Below, piece by piece: positions 37,279 to 46,851 of a DNA stretch of 64,000 bases. The notes beneath the pieces were generated by a model, which searched no databases, was not told the origin of the DNA, and saw nothing but the letters and a program-made list of their open reading frames with translations. This DNA comes from Pelagibacterales bacterium SAG-MED15 (GTDB lineage Bacteria; Pseudomonadota; Alphaproteobacteria; Pelagibacterales; Pelagibacteraceae), in assembly GCA_014654065.1 (NCBI GenBank), contig JACWDM010000002.1:62001-126000 (forward strand), given 5' to 3'. Position 1 is the stretch's first letter. Each line of letters starts with the position of its first letter. A program made the translations under genes and the position numbers.

Positions 37279-39099
37279 TTAGTGTTGTTTACCAAGTACT
37301 GTTTTACCGCTAGGTATACGTACTTCATCAACCATTTTCATTGTAGCTGCGTCTGGTGCTTTAGTCATTAAACTAACCACAACCATAGACACTAAGCTTA
37401 CTAATGATCCAACAATACCGAATGTTAATTGAGTAACACCCCAGAATCCTGCTCCTCCAGTTCGTACCCAAACTAGATACGCTGTTCCTGAAGCTAGACC
37501 TAGAATCATTCCTGCAACCGCACCCTGTGCATTAGCTCTCTTCCACCATACACCAAGTACAAGTGGGAAGAATAATCCTGACATTGCAAAGTCAAAAGCC
37601 CAGATAACCGAACCTAAAATACCTTGAATTTCAAGAGCTGCAATTGTTGCTCCTGCAAAACCAATTATTACAAGTAATACCCTTGCAACAACCAATCTCT
37701 TCGCAGTCTCCGCTTTAGGGTCAATGATCTTGTAGTACAAGTCATGAGATAAAGCATTTGCAATTGCTAAAACTAATCCATCAGCTGTTGACATGGCAGC
37801 AGCCATACCTCCAGCAGCAACTAGTCCTGAAATTACATATGGTAATCCAGCTATTTCTGGTGTTGCTAACACAACGGCTTTACCACCCATGAAAAACTCA
37901 TTTAATTCAAGAGTTCCATTTCCGTTAAAGTCGCTAACAAACATCAAGTTCGCTTGGTTCCAGTTTTGGTACCAGTCTAATGCCTGAACATCAGAAATTG
38001 ATTTACCAATAATTCCAGTCGCTAAGTTTGGATCCATTAATGATAGTTTAGATAACGTAGCTAACATCGGCGCTGAAGAGTAAAGTAAGAAAATAAAGAA
38101 TAATGACCAACCTACTGATCTTCTTGCTGATTTAACACTTGGAGTAGTGAAGTATCTCATCATAACGTGCGGTAATGAAGCTGTTCCAGCCATCATACAA
38201 ATCGCTAATGAAATAAATTTCCAAGGTGTTGTGTTTACTTCCGAGTGAGCTTTAGTTATTCCAGCTAAACCTTTTGGTACTGTAGCTAAATCAGCTGCAG
38301 AGTTTTTAACTGTTCCTAGACCAAACTGTGACTCTAGTTCAGCTATTCTAGCAACTTCGTCTGCCAACATGAAGTGTGGAAATACACCAGCACCCATTTT
38401 ATTACTGATCCAGAATACAGGTAACAAGTAAGCAATAATTAATACTATGTATTGCGCAACCTGTGTCCAAGTAACTGCTCTCATACCACCTAGTAATGAG
38501 CACATTAATATACTTAATAGCCCAACATAAACAGCAATGTTAAACGGAATGTCTAGTGCAACTGATGCAATAGTTCCCGTCGCATTAATTTGAGCTGTTA
38601 CATATGTGAATGAAGCAACTGTTAGTACTAATACCGCACTTAGTCTAGCTGCATTACCACCATATCTAGTACCAATAAAATCTGGTACTGTATAACATCC
38701 AAACTTTCTTAAGTAAGGTGCTAGTAGTGATGCCACAAGAACGTAACCACCAGTCCATCCAACTAAAAGCGCCATGTAACCATAACCTTTGAAGTAAATT
38801 CCCCCAGCCATTGCAACGAATGATGCACCAGACATCCAGTCTGCTGCAGTTGCCATACCGTTGAATACTGTTGGAACTTGTCTTCCAGCTACATAGTAAG
38901 CGTCTACTTGAAGTGTACGTGATAGCCAACCGATTAGTGCGTAGATTAAAACTGTAAAAGCTACGAAAAATATACCAATTAATTTCGCAGACATCCCAGC
39001 TTGTTCAGCTATTGCCATTAAGATTATGAATACAAGGAAACCTCCTGTGTATGTTCCATAAATCTTAGGCAAGTTGTCTATAAATTTACCTTTAAACAT
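37279..39099 (-). CDS. Sodium:solute symporter, ActP/VC_2705-like, with an EF-hand loop
   Basis: 606 aa, about 13 membrane helices of the SSS (LeuT) fold. TAADWMSGASFVAMAGGIYFKGYGY and MAAAMSTADGLVLAIANALSHDLYY are the Na+-site helices 1 and 8. Substrate is probably a short carboxylate such as acetate, given the nearby acs, but propionate or lactate are possible. A perfect EF-hand loop (residues 390-401) sits in a loop before helix 9 (separate finding). Downstream of, and sharing position 39099 with, its small subunit. Codon use looks richer in G/C and more ordered than in neighbours, suggesting high expression. Confidence 0.9.
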   Translation of the reverse strand: MFKGKFIDNLPKIYGTYTGGFLVFIILMAIAEQAGMSAKLIGIFFVAFTVLIYALIGWLSRTLQVDAYYVAGRQVPTVFNGMATAADWMSGASFVAMAGGIYFKGYGYMALLVGWTGGYVLVASLLAPYLRKFGCYTVPDFIGTRYGGNAARLSAVLVLTVASFTYVTAQINATGTIASVALDIPFNIAVYVGLLSILMCSLLGGMRAVTWTQVAQYIVLIIAYLLPVFWISNKMGAGVFPHFMLADEVARIAELESQFGLGTVKNSAADLATVPKGLAGITKAHSEVNTTPWKFISLAICMMAGTASLPHVMMRYFTTPSVKSARRSVGWSLFFIFLLYSSAPMLATLSKLSLMDPNLATGIIGKSISDVQALDWYQNWNQANLMFVSDFNGNGTLELNEFFMGGKAVVLATPEIAGLPYVISGLVAAGGMAAAMSTADGLVLAIANALSHDLYYKIIDPKAETAKRLVVARVLLVIIGFAGATIAALEIQGILGSVIWAFDFAMSGLFFPLVLGVWWKRANAQGAVAGMILGLASGTAYLVWVRTGGAGFWGVTQLTFGIVGSLVSLVSMVVVSLMTKAPDAATMKMVDEVRIPSGKTVLGKQH

Positions 39100-39362
39100 T
39101 AGTCATCCTCTCTTTCAGTAAATCCGAACTCTTCATCTATCTTCTCTTGTCTTCCCGCAAACCAGAAAATTAGTATTACGAAAATTCCAAGCGACCCCTG
39201 ACATGTCATATAATATGACAATGGATATCCTAGTGGTCTGAAGCTAGATGCTTCCATTTCGGCTCCGAAGAAAAAGATGCCAATTGAGAAAACGAACCAT
39301 ATTGCCAATGTAATAAAAAGCAATCCTCTGGTTTTTTCCCAGTGTTGTTGTTGTTTTGACAT
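39099..39362 (-). CDS. Small subunit of sodium:solute symporter (DUF4212)
   Basis: 87 aa with two membrane helices: LLFITLAIWFVFSIGIFFFGAEM and MTCQGSLGIFVILIFWFAGRQ. HWEKTRGLL at the N-terminus and the acidic tail DEEFGFTEREDD match the DUF4212 partner protein that accompanies VC_2705-type symporters. Its ATG is preceded by an excellent ribosome binding site. Its stop overlaps the symporter start by one base. Confidence 0.92.
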   Translation of the reverse strand: MSKQQQHWEKTRGLLFITLAIWFVFSIGIFFFGAEMEASSFRPLGYPLSYYMTCQGSLGIFVILIFWFAGRQEKIDEEFGFTEREDD

Positions 39363-39369
39363 TTTTTTG

Positions 39370-39376
39370 CCTCCCT
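39370..39376 (-). promoter_or_regulatory. Strong ribosome binding site of the symporter operon
   Basis: AGGGAGG on the minus strand, 7 nt before the DUF4212 ATG. Most genes here have no clear Shine-Dalgarno, so this perfect one implies high translation of the transporter pair. Confidence 0.85.
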
Positions 39377-39479
39377 ATAGGTTAAAAGATGAAACATTAC
39401 TAAAAATGAAGTAGATTGGAAGACTTAATATGATCAATATAAAGGGCTTTTTAACACATAATACAACCTCAGGTATAAA

Positions 39480-40106
39480 ATGGCTTTAAAATACAAATTC
39501 AATCTGAAAGATATAAGTGTAGAGGATTTCAAAGTTTATTTTCTTGGAATGTTTAAATCAATTTTACCGAAGAAAAAAATTAAAAATCTATCAGATCTTG
39601 AATCTTTTATTCAAAAAAAATCAGCATGGGTTTCTCAAATAACACTTTATAGTTATTTAAAAACCAGAATGGGAACTAAATATGTTTTACATTTTGATAA
39701 TGAAAAGCTTTTATCATCTATAAATAAAGCTAAGTGGAATATATATTCAGTAGCACTTCAAGACTTAACCTTTTTTAGCTTCTCCTATTTAAATGCCATT
39801 TACAATTATGAAGATATAATCAAATCTAAAGATATTTTTCATTCAATATTAGATAACGAAAAAAAAAATGGAATGCCCGAGGAAGTTTATGATAGTGCAA
39901 AAATATCTTTCGATGAGAGGTTTCAAAAAGTTGATTGGAAAAAACATTATAACTCTCTTCCATTCAATGATAGTGCGTTGGCATTATACAAATGGGCTCC
40001 AATAGCTGATGATCTTAAAATACTTGATAGAAAAATTGTTTTAAATTCTATGATTTTAAAGTGGGATAATATTAAAGATGAGTTTACTAAATTAATTAGT
40101 ATCTAA
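39480..40106 (+). CDS. Conserved-looking protein of unknown function between symporter and acs
   Basis: 208 aa, soluble, no signal peptide or membrane segment. Notable segments are [57 protein letters not shown] (mostly helical) and a C-terminal aromatic region [38 protein letters not shown] do not recognise the family. It is divergent from the symporter pair and convergent with acs (4-bp overlap), so a role in acetate metabolism is only a guess from position. Confidence 0.75.
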   Translation: MALKYKFNLKDISVEDFKVYFLGMFKSILPKKKIKNLSDLESFIQKKSAWVSQITLYSYLKTRMGTKYVLHFDNEKLLSSINKAKWNIYSVALQDLTFFSFSYLNAIYNYEDIIKSKDIFHSILDNEKKNGMPEEVYDSAKISFDERFQKVDWKKHYNSLPFNDSALALYKWAPIADDLKILDRKIVLNSMILKWDNIKDEFTKLISI

Positions 40107-42133
40107 ATATTTTTTCTGTCGTTTACCAAACTATCAACGACACTTGGATCTGCTAGAGTTGTGGTATCACCAAGCTGTTCATGTTCATTAGCAGCAATTT
40201 TTCTTAAAATTCTTCTCATTATCTTCCCTGATCTTGTTTTAGGCAACCCTGGTGAAAAGTGTATTAAGTCTGGTGTTGCAATTGGTCCAATTTGTTTTCT
40301 CACCCAAAGCTTTAAATCTCTTTCTAATTCACCACTTGGACTCTCCCCTACGTTTAAGGTTACGTAGCAATATAAACCGTTACCTTTAATATCATGTGGA
40401 TATCCAACAACTGCCGCCTCAGCAACTTTTGGATGCGCCACAAAAGCGCTTTCTATTTCTGCAGTTCCTAAATTGTGACCAGATACAATTATTACATCAT
40501 CAACTCTGCCCGTTATCCAATAATATCCATCTTTGTCTCTTTTACATCCATCACCTGTAAAATATTTGCCGTCAAATTGTGAAAAATATGTATCAATAAA
40601 TCTATTGTGATCACCATAAACTGTTCTCATTTGTCCAGGCCATGATTGGGCAATGCAAAGTCTTCCTTTAGCTTCCCCTTTAAGAATATTTCCTTCAGGA
40701 TCGACAATTACTGGTTTGATGCCGTAGAAAGGTTTTGTTGCAGATCCAGGTTTTAAATCAATCGCTCCAGTTTGAGGACTTATCAAAATTCCACCTGTTT
40801 CAGTTTGCCACCAAGTATCTACTATTGGGCATCGTGAGTCTCCAATAGTTTTATAATACCATTGCCATGCCTCAGGATTTATAGGTTCGCCAACAGTTCC
40901 TAATAATTTTAAAGTTTTTCTAGAAGTTTTTTTAACTGGTGCATCACCCTCCCTCATCAAAGCCCTAATAGCTGTAGGTGCTGTATAAAAAATATTTACT
41001 TTATACTTATCAACTATTTGCCACCATCTAGATGTATCAGGATAAGTTGGTACGCCCTCAAACATTATTGTAGTAGCTCCATTTGCTAGTGGACCATAAA
41101 TTATATAACTATGACCTGTTATCCAACCAATATCAGCTGTACACCAATAAATATCTTTAGGTTTGTAATTGAATATATACTGGTGTGTCATAGATGCATA
41201 AACCATATAACCTCCTGTTGTATGTAAAACACCTTTTGGTTTACCAGTTGATCCAGATGTATAAAGAATAAAGAGTGGATCTTCAGCATTCATTTCCTCT
41301 GGCTCACAAGCAGTGGAAGCTTTTTTAATTATATCGTGATACCATACATCTCTACTTTCATCCCAATTAATTCTATTTCCTGTTCTTTTAACAACAATAC
41401 ATTTTTTTACATTTGGGCAATTTAATAAAGCTTCATCTGTTATGGATTTAAGAGGTATCGTTTTGCCACCTCTTAATCCTTCATCAGCAGTAATTATGTA
41501 ATCCGATTTACAATCATTAATTCTTCCAGAGATGCTATCTGGTGAAAAGCCACCAAATATAATTGAATGCACTGCACCTATCCTAGCGCAAGCCAACATT
41601 GTATAGGCAAGCTCTGGTATCATTGTTAAATAAATTGTTACTCTATCACCTTTTTTAATACCTAGCTCTTTTAAAGCATTAGCGGCTTTAGAAACTTCGT
41701 TATGAAGCTGCTTATAAGATATTTTTTTTTGAACTTTTGGATCATCGCCTACCCAGATTATTGCCGTCTTATCTTTATTCTTTTTTAAATGTCTATCTAT
41801 ACAATTTGCTGATGCATTTAAAGTGCCGTCGTAGAACCATTTAATATGTACATCTGTCTTGCTATATTTGACATCTTTAATTTTATTATACGGTTTTATC
41901 CAAGTAATACGTTTTCCTTCTTTTTTCCAAAATTCATCGTTTTGTTTTAAGGAATAGCTATATTTTTTATCGTATTGCTTTTTATTTACTAATGATTTTT
42001 TAATCCAATCAGATTTTGTTTTAAATACAGTTTCTTGTGCATTTTTCAAATTTTTATTTTTTTTTATATTTTTTGATTTACTTTTTCTCCGGATTATTTT
42101 TTTTTTTCTTTTTTTTTTGGTTCTTTTAGTCAT
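40103..42133 (-). CDS. acs: Acetyl-CoA synthetase with Lys/Arg-rich N-terminal extension
   Basis: Activates acetate via acetyl-AMP. The protein has 676 aa against about 650 in the family. ANL motifs: [53 protein letters not shown], and the C-terminal [17 protein letters not shown] with the Lys known to be acetylated in bacterial Acs. The first 27 residues are nearly all Lys/Arg/Asn ([15 protein letters not shown]). A TTG at residue 29 (42049) is an alternative start. It overlaps the EVE gene by 8 bp. Confidence 0.95.
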   Translation of the reverse strand: MTKRTKKKRKKKIIRRKSKSKNIKKNKNLKNAQETVFKTKSDWIKKSLVNKKQYDKKYSYSLKQNDEFWKKEGKRITWIKPYNKIKDVKYSKTDVHIKWFYDGTLNASANCIDRHLKKNKDKTAIIWVGDDPKVQKKISYKQLHNEVSKAANALKELGIKKGDRVTIYLTMIPELAYTMLACARIGAVHSIIFGGFSPDSISGRINDCKSDYIITADEGLRGGKTIPLKSITDEALLNCPNVKKCIVVKRTGNRINWDESRDVWYHDIIKKASTACEPEEMNAEDPLFILYTSGSTGKPKGVLHTTGGYMVYASMTHQYIFNYKPKDIYWCTADIGWITGHSYIIYGPLANGATTIMFEGVPTYPDTSRWWQIVDKYKVNIFYTAPTAIRALMREGDAPVKKTSRKTLKLLGTVGEPINPEAWQWYYKTIGDSRCPIVDTWWQTETGGILISPQTGAIDLKPGSATKPFYGIKPVIVDPEGNILKGEAKGRLCIAQSWPGQMRTVYGDHNRFIDTYFSQFDGKYFTGDGCKRDKDGYYWITGRVDDVIIVSGHNLGTAEIESAFVAHPKVAEAAVVGYPHDIKGNGLYCYVTLNVGESPSGELERDLKLWVRKQIGPIATPDLIHFSPGLPKTRSGKIMRRILRKIAANEHEQLGDTTTLADPSVVDSLVNDRKNI

Positions 42134-42563
42134 TTTTATTTTTTTTTATTTTTATTTTACTCATCTTATTTATAATTTTCCAGCTTTTAGTATCAACTGG
42201 CATCACAGATAATCTGCTTTGTTTAATTAGCGCCAAATTTTTGAGATTTTTATTTTTTTTAATACTTTCAAGAGTAACTGGGTTTTTTAAGTAATTTTTA
42301 AAAATTACTTTAACAGCAACAAATTTTTTTAGCTTATCCGTAGGATCTAAAAAAGCTTCTTTTACAACCTCTACAATTCCAACAATTTCTTTACCAATAT
42401 TTGAGTGGTAAAAAAAACAAAGATCATGAACTTTCATGCTTTTTAAATTTTTAGCAGCTTGATAATTCCTAACGCCGTCCCAAATAGAAGTTCCTTTTGG
42501 TGCTTTTTTTTGATTGTGAATAGACCAAACATTTGGTTCTGACTTAAGTAACCAATATTTCAT
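42126..42563 (-). CDS. EVE domain protein
   Basis: 145 aa. The EVE (PUA-like) fold begins [43 protein letters not shown] is the hallmark segment that forms the aromatic pocket, and the end has [18 protein letters not shown] domains bind modified bases in DNA or RNA. No restriction enzyme or DNA-modification gene is nearby, so the ligand is unknown; many stand-alone EVE proteins in bacteria are core genes. It overlaps acs start. Confidence 0.92.
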   Translation of the reverse strand: MKYWLLKSEPNVWSIHNQKKAPKGTSIWDGVRNYQAAKNLKSMKVHDLCFFYHSNIGKEIVGIVEVVKEAFLDPTDKLKKFVAVKVIFKNYLKNPVTLESIKKNKNLKNLALIKQSRLSVMPVDTKSWKIINKMSKIKIKKNKND

Positions 42564-42616
42564 ATTTATTTATTAACAATTTTTTTATAATATTTTAAAT
42601 TGTATAACATATTTTT

Positions 42617-42724
42617 ATGGATGAAAAAATTAATTCAATTCTTAAGCTTATTAAAAAAAAAATTTTATTGAAGCTTATAATAACTATTTAAATGAAGTTG
42701 AGGTTAAAAACATTAAATTATAAT
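42617..42724 (+). pseudogene. Possible frameshifted remnant of a small gene
   Basis: In the 154-bp gap between the EVE gene and tsaD an ATG opens MDEKINSILKLIKKK and then hits a run of ten A's. In the read frame it soon ends in LLKLIITI. With one extra A the frame continues plausibly as NFIEAYNNYLNEVEVKNIKL to a stop that overlaps the tsaD end. The helical pattern resembles the start of a TPR-like protein. It could be a decayed gene, a programmed shift, a sequencing slip, or chance. Confidence 0.3.
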
Positions 42725-43791
42725 TTTACTCCTGATCCTTTCAAAAAGACAGCATTCTCATCTAATTGCCATCGTGGTTTAGCTGCATAATCCAAATTAT
42801 CAAATTTTTTTTTTTTATATTTTTCAAGACCAACGACTGCAATCATTGCTGCATTGTCACCGCATAGATTTATAGGAGGGAAAATAGGTTTAAAATTTTT
42901 TTTAAAGCTAAGATTAGTTAACATTTGTCTAATTTTCTTATTAGCAGCTACACCACCGGCAATTACAAAAGTAGCTTTATCATTTGAGGATTTCTCTCTA
43001 AATTCTTTAAATGCATTTTTGGTTTTTTTGTATAAAATTTCCTCCACTGTTTTTTGAAAAGATGCAGCTAAATCATATTTGTCTTGTTTAGTTTTTATTA
43101 TTTTAGAAATTTTTAAAACTGCAGTTTTTAGTCCCGCAAAAGACAAATTACATCCACCTTTATTTAAAATTGGTTTAGGTAAATTGAATCTATTTGGATC
43201 TCCTTTTTCTGCGAATTTTTCTAGATAGGGACCACCAGGAAATTCTATACCTAACATTTTTGCTGTTTTATCAAAAGCTTCACCTAATGCGTCATCAATA
43301 GTTGTACCTAATCGCTGATAAATTCCGAATTTTTTAACTGTTAAATATTGAGTGTGGCCACCAGAAATTAAAAGCAAAAGATATGGAAATTTTAATTTTG
43401 TAATAAGTTTTGGTGATAGCGCATGACCCTCCAAATGATTTACTGCTATGAAAGGTTTATTTAGACTTAAAGCAAGTGACTTTGCAAAATTTAGTCCAAC
43501 AGAAATACAGACTACCAAGCCAGGTCCTGCAGTCACAGAAATAGCATCAATTTCTTTGATGTTAACACCGCTATCATTGATTGCTTTTTTTACGATTAAA
43601 TCTATTTTTTCGATATGTGATCGTGCAGCAAGTTCTGGTACAACTCCACCAAATTCCTTATGTACATCAATTTGACTCGATACTACGTTTGACAGAATAG
43701 TAGGTATTTCTGTGTTATTTTCCTTGATTATAGCAGCCGCTGTCTCATCACAACTTGTTTCAATTCCAAGAATAATAGTTTTTTTTTTCAT
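42718..43791 (-). CDS. tsaD: tRNA N6-adenosine threonylcarbamoyltransferase
   Basis: Transfers the threonylcarbamoyl group to A37 of ANN-decoding tRNAs (t6A), with TsaB and TsaE. The protein has 357 aa, ASKHA fold. GIETSCDETAAAI at the N-terminus, the iron-binding HLEGHALS (HxxxH) and LLLISGGHTQ motifs, and VIAGGVAANKKIR are intact. Divergent from hemC with a 55-bp gap. tsaB/tsaE are not in the window. Confidence 0.98.
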   Translation of the reverse strand: MKKKTIILGIETSCDETAAAIIKENNTEIPTILSNVVSSQIDVHKEFGGVVPELAARSHIEKIDLIVKKAINDSGVNIKEIDAISVTAGPGLVVCISVGLNFAKSLALSLNKPFIAVNHLEGHALSPKLITKLKFPYLLLLISGGHTQYLTVKKFGIYQRLGTTIDDALGEAFDKTAKMLGIEFPGGPYLEKFAEKGDPNRFNLPKPILNKGGCNLSFAGLKTAVLKISKIIKTKQDKYDLAASFQKTVEEILYKKTKNAFKEFREKSSNDKATFVIAGGVAANKKIRQMLTNLSFKKNFKPIFPPINLCGDNAAMIAVVGLEKYKKKKFDNLDYAAKPRWQLDENAVFLKGSGVKL

Positions 43792-43846
43792 TATTTATTT
43801 TTGATGATATTACAATTTAGATATAAAAATTCAGTATAAAATATTT

Positions 43847-44770
43847 ATGCATAAAAAAAAAATTATTATTGGATCAAGAGGAAGTAAATTAGCTTTAATA
43901 TATGCTGAAATTGCTAAAAATAAAATATTAGATCTAAAGGAGAAATTTAATATTAGTGAAGTATCTATTCAAAAAATCAAAACCGATGGAGATGAAATAC
44001 AGAATATTAGGCTATCTGATACTGGTGGTAAGGGTTTATTTTCAAAAAAAATCGAAGATCAGTTGAAAGAAAAAAAAATTGATATAGCTGTACATGCTCT
44101 TAAAGATATGCCATCAATTGAAACAGATGGCTTACAAACTCAATGTTTTTTAGAACGAAATGATCCAAGAGAAGTTTTAATTACAAGAAATAAAAAAACA
44201 TTAAAAGAATTAAAAGATGGTTCTGTTGTCGGTACATCTTCTTACCGTAGAGAATTTCAATTAAATAGACAGAATAGTAAATTAAAATTTAAACTTATTA
44301 GAGGTAACGTTGACACGAGGTTGAAAAAGTTAAATGATGGTTTGTATGATGCAATAATTTTATCAATAGTGGGTATAAAATTTTTAGGTTTAGAAAAATA
44401 TATTTCACAAAAATTTTCTACATCTGAAATAATTCCTAGTGTTGGTCAAGGTGTAATTGCACTTCAATGCCGCAAAGAGGATATAGAAACTCAAGATATT
44501 TTAAAAAAAATAAACCATATTAATACAAAAAGTTGTGTCGAAGCAGAGAGGAATATTTTAAAAGTTTTGGAAGGTGACTGTGAAACTGCTATTGGTGCAC
44601 ACGCACAAATCACAGATGGTAAAATTTCATTAGAAGCCGAACTTTTTTCATTAGACGGCAAGAAAAGATTTTATTTGAAATCTTCAAAAGAAGTTAACTC
44701 CGCTGGTCTACTTGGAAAAGAAGTGGGAAAAATACTAAAAGAAAAATCTGAAAATTTGTATAAAAAATAA
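43847..44770 (+). CDS. hemC: Porphobilinogen deaminase (hydroxymethylbilane synthase)
   Basis: Polymerises four porphobilinogens to hydroxymethylbilane. The protein has 307 aa. IIGSRGSKLALIYAE, LFSKKIEDQL, AVHALKDMPS and VVGTSSYRRE are the usual blocks. The dipyrromethane cofactor Cys is in VLEGDCETAIGAHA (usual GGCxxPIGA, here Gly to Asp and Pro to Thr). tsaD / hemC / hemD in this order is a classic alphaproteobacterial arrangement. Confidence 0.97.
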   Translation: MHKKKIIIGSRGSKLALIYAEIAKNKILDLKEKFNISEVSIQKIKTDGDEIQNIRLSDTGGKGLFSKKIEDQLKEKKIDIAVHALKDMPSIETDGLQTQCFLERNDPREVLITRNKKTLKELKDGSVVGTSSYRREFQLNRQNSKLKFKLIRGNVDTRLKKLNDGLYDAIILSIVGIKFLGLEKYISQKFSTSEIIPSVGQGVIALQCRKEDIETQDILKKINHINTKSCVEAERNILKVLEGDCETAIGAHAQITDGKISLEAELFSLDGKKRFYLKSSKEVNSAGLLGKEVGKILKEKSENLYKK

Positions 44771-44771
44771 T

Positions 44772-45470
44772 ATGCATATTTTATTCACAAGACCATTTGA
44801 TGATAGTAAGGAATTAATATTAAGATTTAAGTCTTTAGGCCACATAGTTTCCAACATACCTGTTATAATAATTAAAAAAAAAGAATATTTTAAAGTGAAT
44901 TATTCATCTTTTAATGGAATTATATTTACAAGTTCAAATGCTATTAAATTTTTTGACATAAATTCTTTAGACAAAAATATCAAGTGTTTTTGTGTTGGAA
45001 ATGCAACAGAGCAAACAGCCAAAAAAAAAGGTTTTCAAAATATATATTCAGCCGAGGGCAATGTTAATAATCTAAAGGAAATAATTTTACAAAATTTTAA
45101 ATCATCAGAGGGTAAGTTACTTTATGTAAGTGGAGAAATAATAACTTATGACCTAGATAAATATTTAATATCTGAAGGTTTATCCGTTGAGAGGTTAATA
45201 AATTATACTTCACATCCTGTTGAGAAATTTGATGAAAATCTGATTAGTGATTTAAAAAACAATATTCCAGATATTGTTTACGTATATTCACAAAACAGTG
45301 CAATAAGCTTTAAAAGCTTATTAATAAACTACGACTTGCAAAATCATTGGATGAACACTAATTTGATGTGTATTAGTGAAAAAACCTCTTCGGTTTTGAA
45401 TGATATAAAATGGAAGAAAATTTTTTTATTCAACCCTGGAGAAGAAGAGTATTTATTATATAAAATTTAA
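44772..45470 (+). CDS. hemD: Uroporphyrinogen-III synthase
   Basis: Closes and inverts ring D of hydroxymethylbilane. The protein has 232 aa, a two-domain fold of low conservation. ILFTRPFDDSKELILRFKSLGHIV, GIIFTSSNAIKFF and the C-terminal DIVYVYSQNSAISFKSLL are typical. It follows hemC by 1 bp. Identification leans on position as much as sequence. Confidence 0.9.
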   Translation: MHILFTRPFDDSKELILRFKSLGHIVSNIPVIIIKKKEYFKVNYSSFNGIIFTSSNAIKFFDINSLDKNIKCFCVGNATEQTAKKKGFQNIYSAEGNVNNLKEIILQNFKSSEGKLLYVSGEIITYDLDKYLISEGLSVERLINYTSHPVEKFDENLISDLKNNIPDIVYVYSQNSAISFKSLLINYDLQNHWMNTNLMCISEKTSSVLNDIKWKKIFLFNPGEEEYLLYKI

Positions 45471-45472
45471 TT

Positions 45473-46558
45473 ATGGAATTAATAAAAAATTTTAAAGAAT
45501 TATTTTTATCTGTTTGGGATAGAGGAATCCTTGGAATAGATATTTTTGAAATATTAATTGGTTTAGGAATTTTTTTAATATTTTTAATATTTAGAGGGCT
45601 AATTAGTAAGTTAATTATTAAAAAATTAGAAGTTATTTCGAAAAGAACAACAAATCAACTTGATGATACTTTTGTAAAGTCAATGATTGGTCCTGCAAGA
45701 TTTTTACCTATCGTTTTAGGTTTTTTTATTGCAAGTTATTATATGTCCTTTGAAGAGGATAGTAGGGCTTTTGTTGAAAATATTAATAGAACTCTCATCA
45801 CAATTTTATTATTTTGGATTATTCATCAAATTATTGAGCCTATTTCTTATATATTAAGTGGGTTAGGAAAAATTTTAACTCGTGAATTAATTGGATGGAT
45901 AATTAAATCATTAAAAGTATTAATTTTCATACTCGGTACAGCAGCAGTTCTTGAGCTGTGGGGAATTAAAATTGGACCAATTATTGCTGGACTTGGATTA
46001 TTTGGAGTTGCAGTAGCATTAGGTGCTCAAGATTTATTTAAAAATTTAATATCAGGTATTTTAGTTTTAGTTGAAAAAAGATTTAAAATGGGTGATTGGA
46101 TATTAGTCGAGGGGATCATTGAAGGTATAGTAGAAAGAATAGGTTTTAGATCAACAACAATAAGAAAGTTTGATAAATCTCTAGCAATAATACCGAATTT
46201 CCAATTTGCTGAAAATGCAGTTATCAATGTAAGTCAAACTACAAATTGGATTATAAGTTGGGTAATAACCTTGCAATACGACACTACTGTTGATCAGCTA
46301 AAAATTATAAGAGATAAAATAGAACAATATATTAAGTCACATGAGGATTTTAACTCAAAAATTGGTTATGCAGTTCGTGTAGATAAATTTTCAGATAGTT
46401 CAATAGATATGTATGTAAGATGTTTTACCAATTCAGATAGTTGGGAAAACTGGCTTGAAGTCAAAGAAAGATTAGCAATTGAAATTAAACAAATAGTTGA
46501 AAAAAATGGTGCATCTTTTGCATTTCCAAGTCAATCTATTTATGTTGAGAAAAAATGA
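45473..46558 (+). CDS. MscS family mechanosensitive channel
   Basis: 361 aa. Four or five membrane helices, then the MscS core: GPIIAGLGLFGVAVALGAQDLFKNLISGILVLVEKRFKMGDWILVEG (about 167-213), with the TM3-like Gly/Ala-rich helix and the beta domain after it. GIVERIGFRSTTIRKFDKSLAIIPNFQFAENAVINVS is typical. It would relieve hypo-osmotic stress, or transport a small solute. It lies 2 bp after hemD and overlaps the YggT gene by ATGA. Confidence 0.95.
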   Translation: MELIKNFKELFLSVWDRGILGIDIFEILIGLGIFLIFLIFRGLISKLIIKKLEVISKRTTNQLDDTFVKSMIGPARFLPIVLGFFIASYYMSFEEDSRAFVENINRTLITILLFWIIHQIIEPISYILSGLGKILTRELIGWIIKSLKVLIFILGTAAVLELWGIKIGPIIAGLGLFGVAVALGAQDLFKNLISGILVLVEKRFKMGDWILVEGIIEGIVERIGFRSTTIRKFDKSLAIIPNFQFAENAVINVSQTTNWIISWVITLQYDTTVDQLKIIRDKIEQYIKSHEDFNSKIGYAVRVDKFSDSSIDMYVRCFTNSDSWENWLEVKERLAIEIKQIVEKNGASFAFPSQSIYVEKK

Positions 46559-46848
46559 TTGCTATATTTTATTTAGTACTTCAAATTTTAAAACTTTATT
46601 CATATGTGGTAATTGCTAACGTTGTAGTAAGTTGGCTCGTTGCTTTTAATGTATTAAATACTTCAAATAGATTTGTATATTCAATATTAGACTTTACTTA
46701 CAGACTTACAGATCCGATTTTGAATAAGATAAGACGTTTTTTACCTAATCTCGGCGCATTTGATATATCACCTATAATCCTTCTTTTATTGATATGGTTC
46801 ATAGAAATGTGTATGAAGATTTACATAGCACCAATTTTATTTAATTAA
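46555..46848 (+). CDS. YggT family membrane protein
   Basis: 97 aa with two long membrane helices. The diagnostic motif is VIANVVVSWLVAFNVLNTSNRFVYSILDFTYRLTDPILNKIRRFLPNLGAFDISPIILLLLIWFIE. Bacterial YggT/YlmG proteins are linked to cell division or osmotic shock; the plant forms affect cytochrome b6 maturation. The start overlaps the mscS stop. folD follows by 3 bp. Confidence 0.93.
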   Translation: MIAIFYLVLQILKLYSYVVIANVVVSWLVAFNVLNTSNRFVYSILDFTYRLTDPILNKIRRFLPNLGAFDISPIILLLLIWFIEMCMKIYIAPILFN

Positions 46849-46851
46849 CTC

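Noticed and set aside
42126-42563. EVE protein as part of a defence system
   Set aside because: No restriction, modification or nuclease gene is nearby; neighbours are acs and tsaD, so there is no support for defence.
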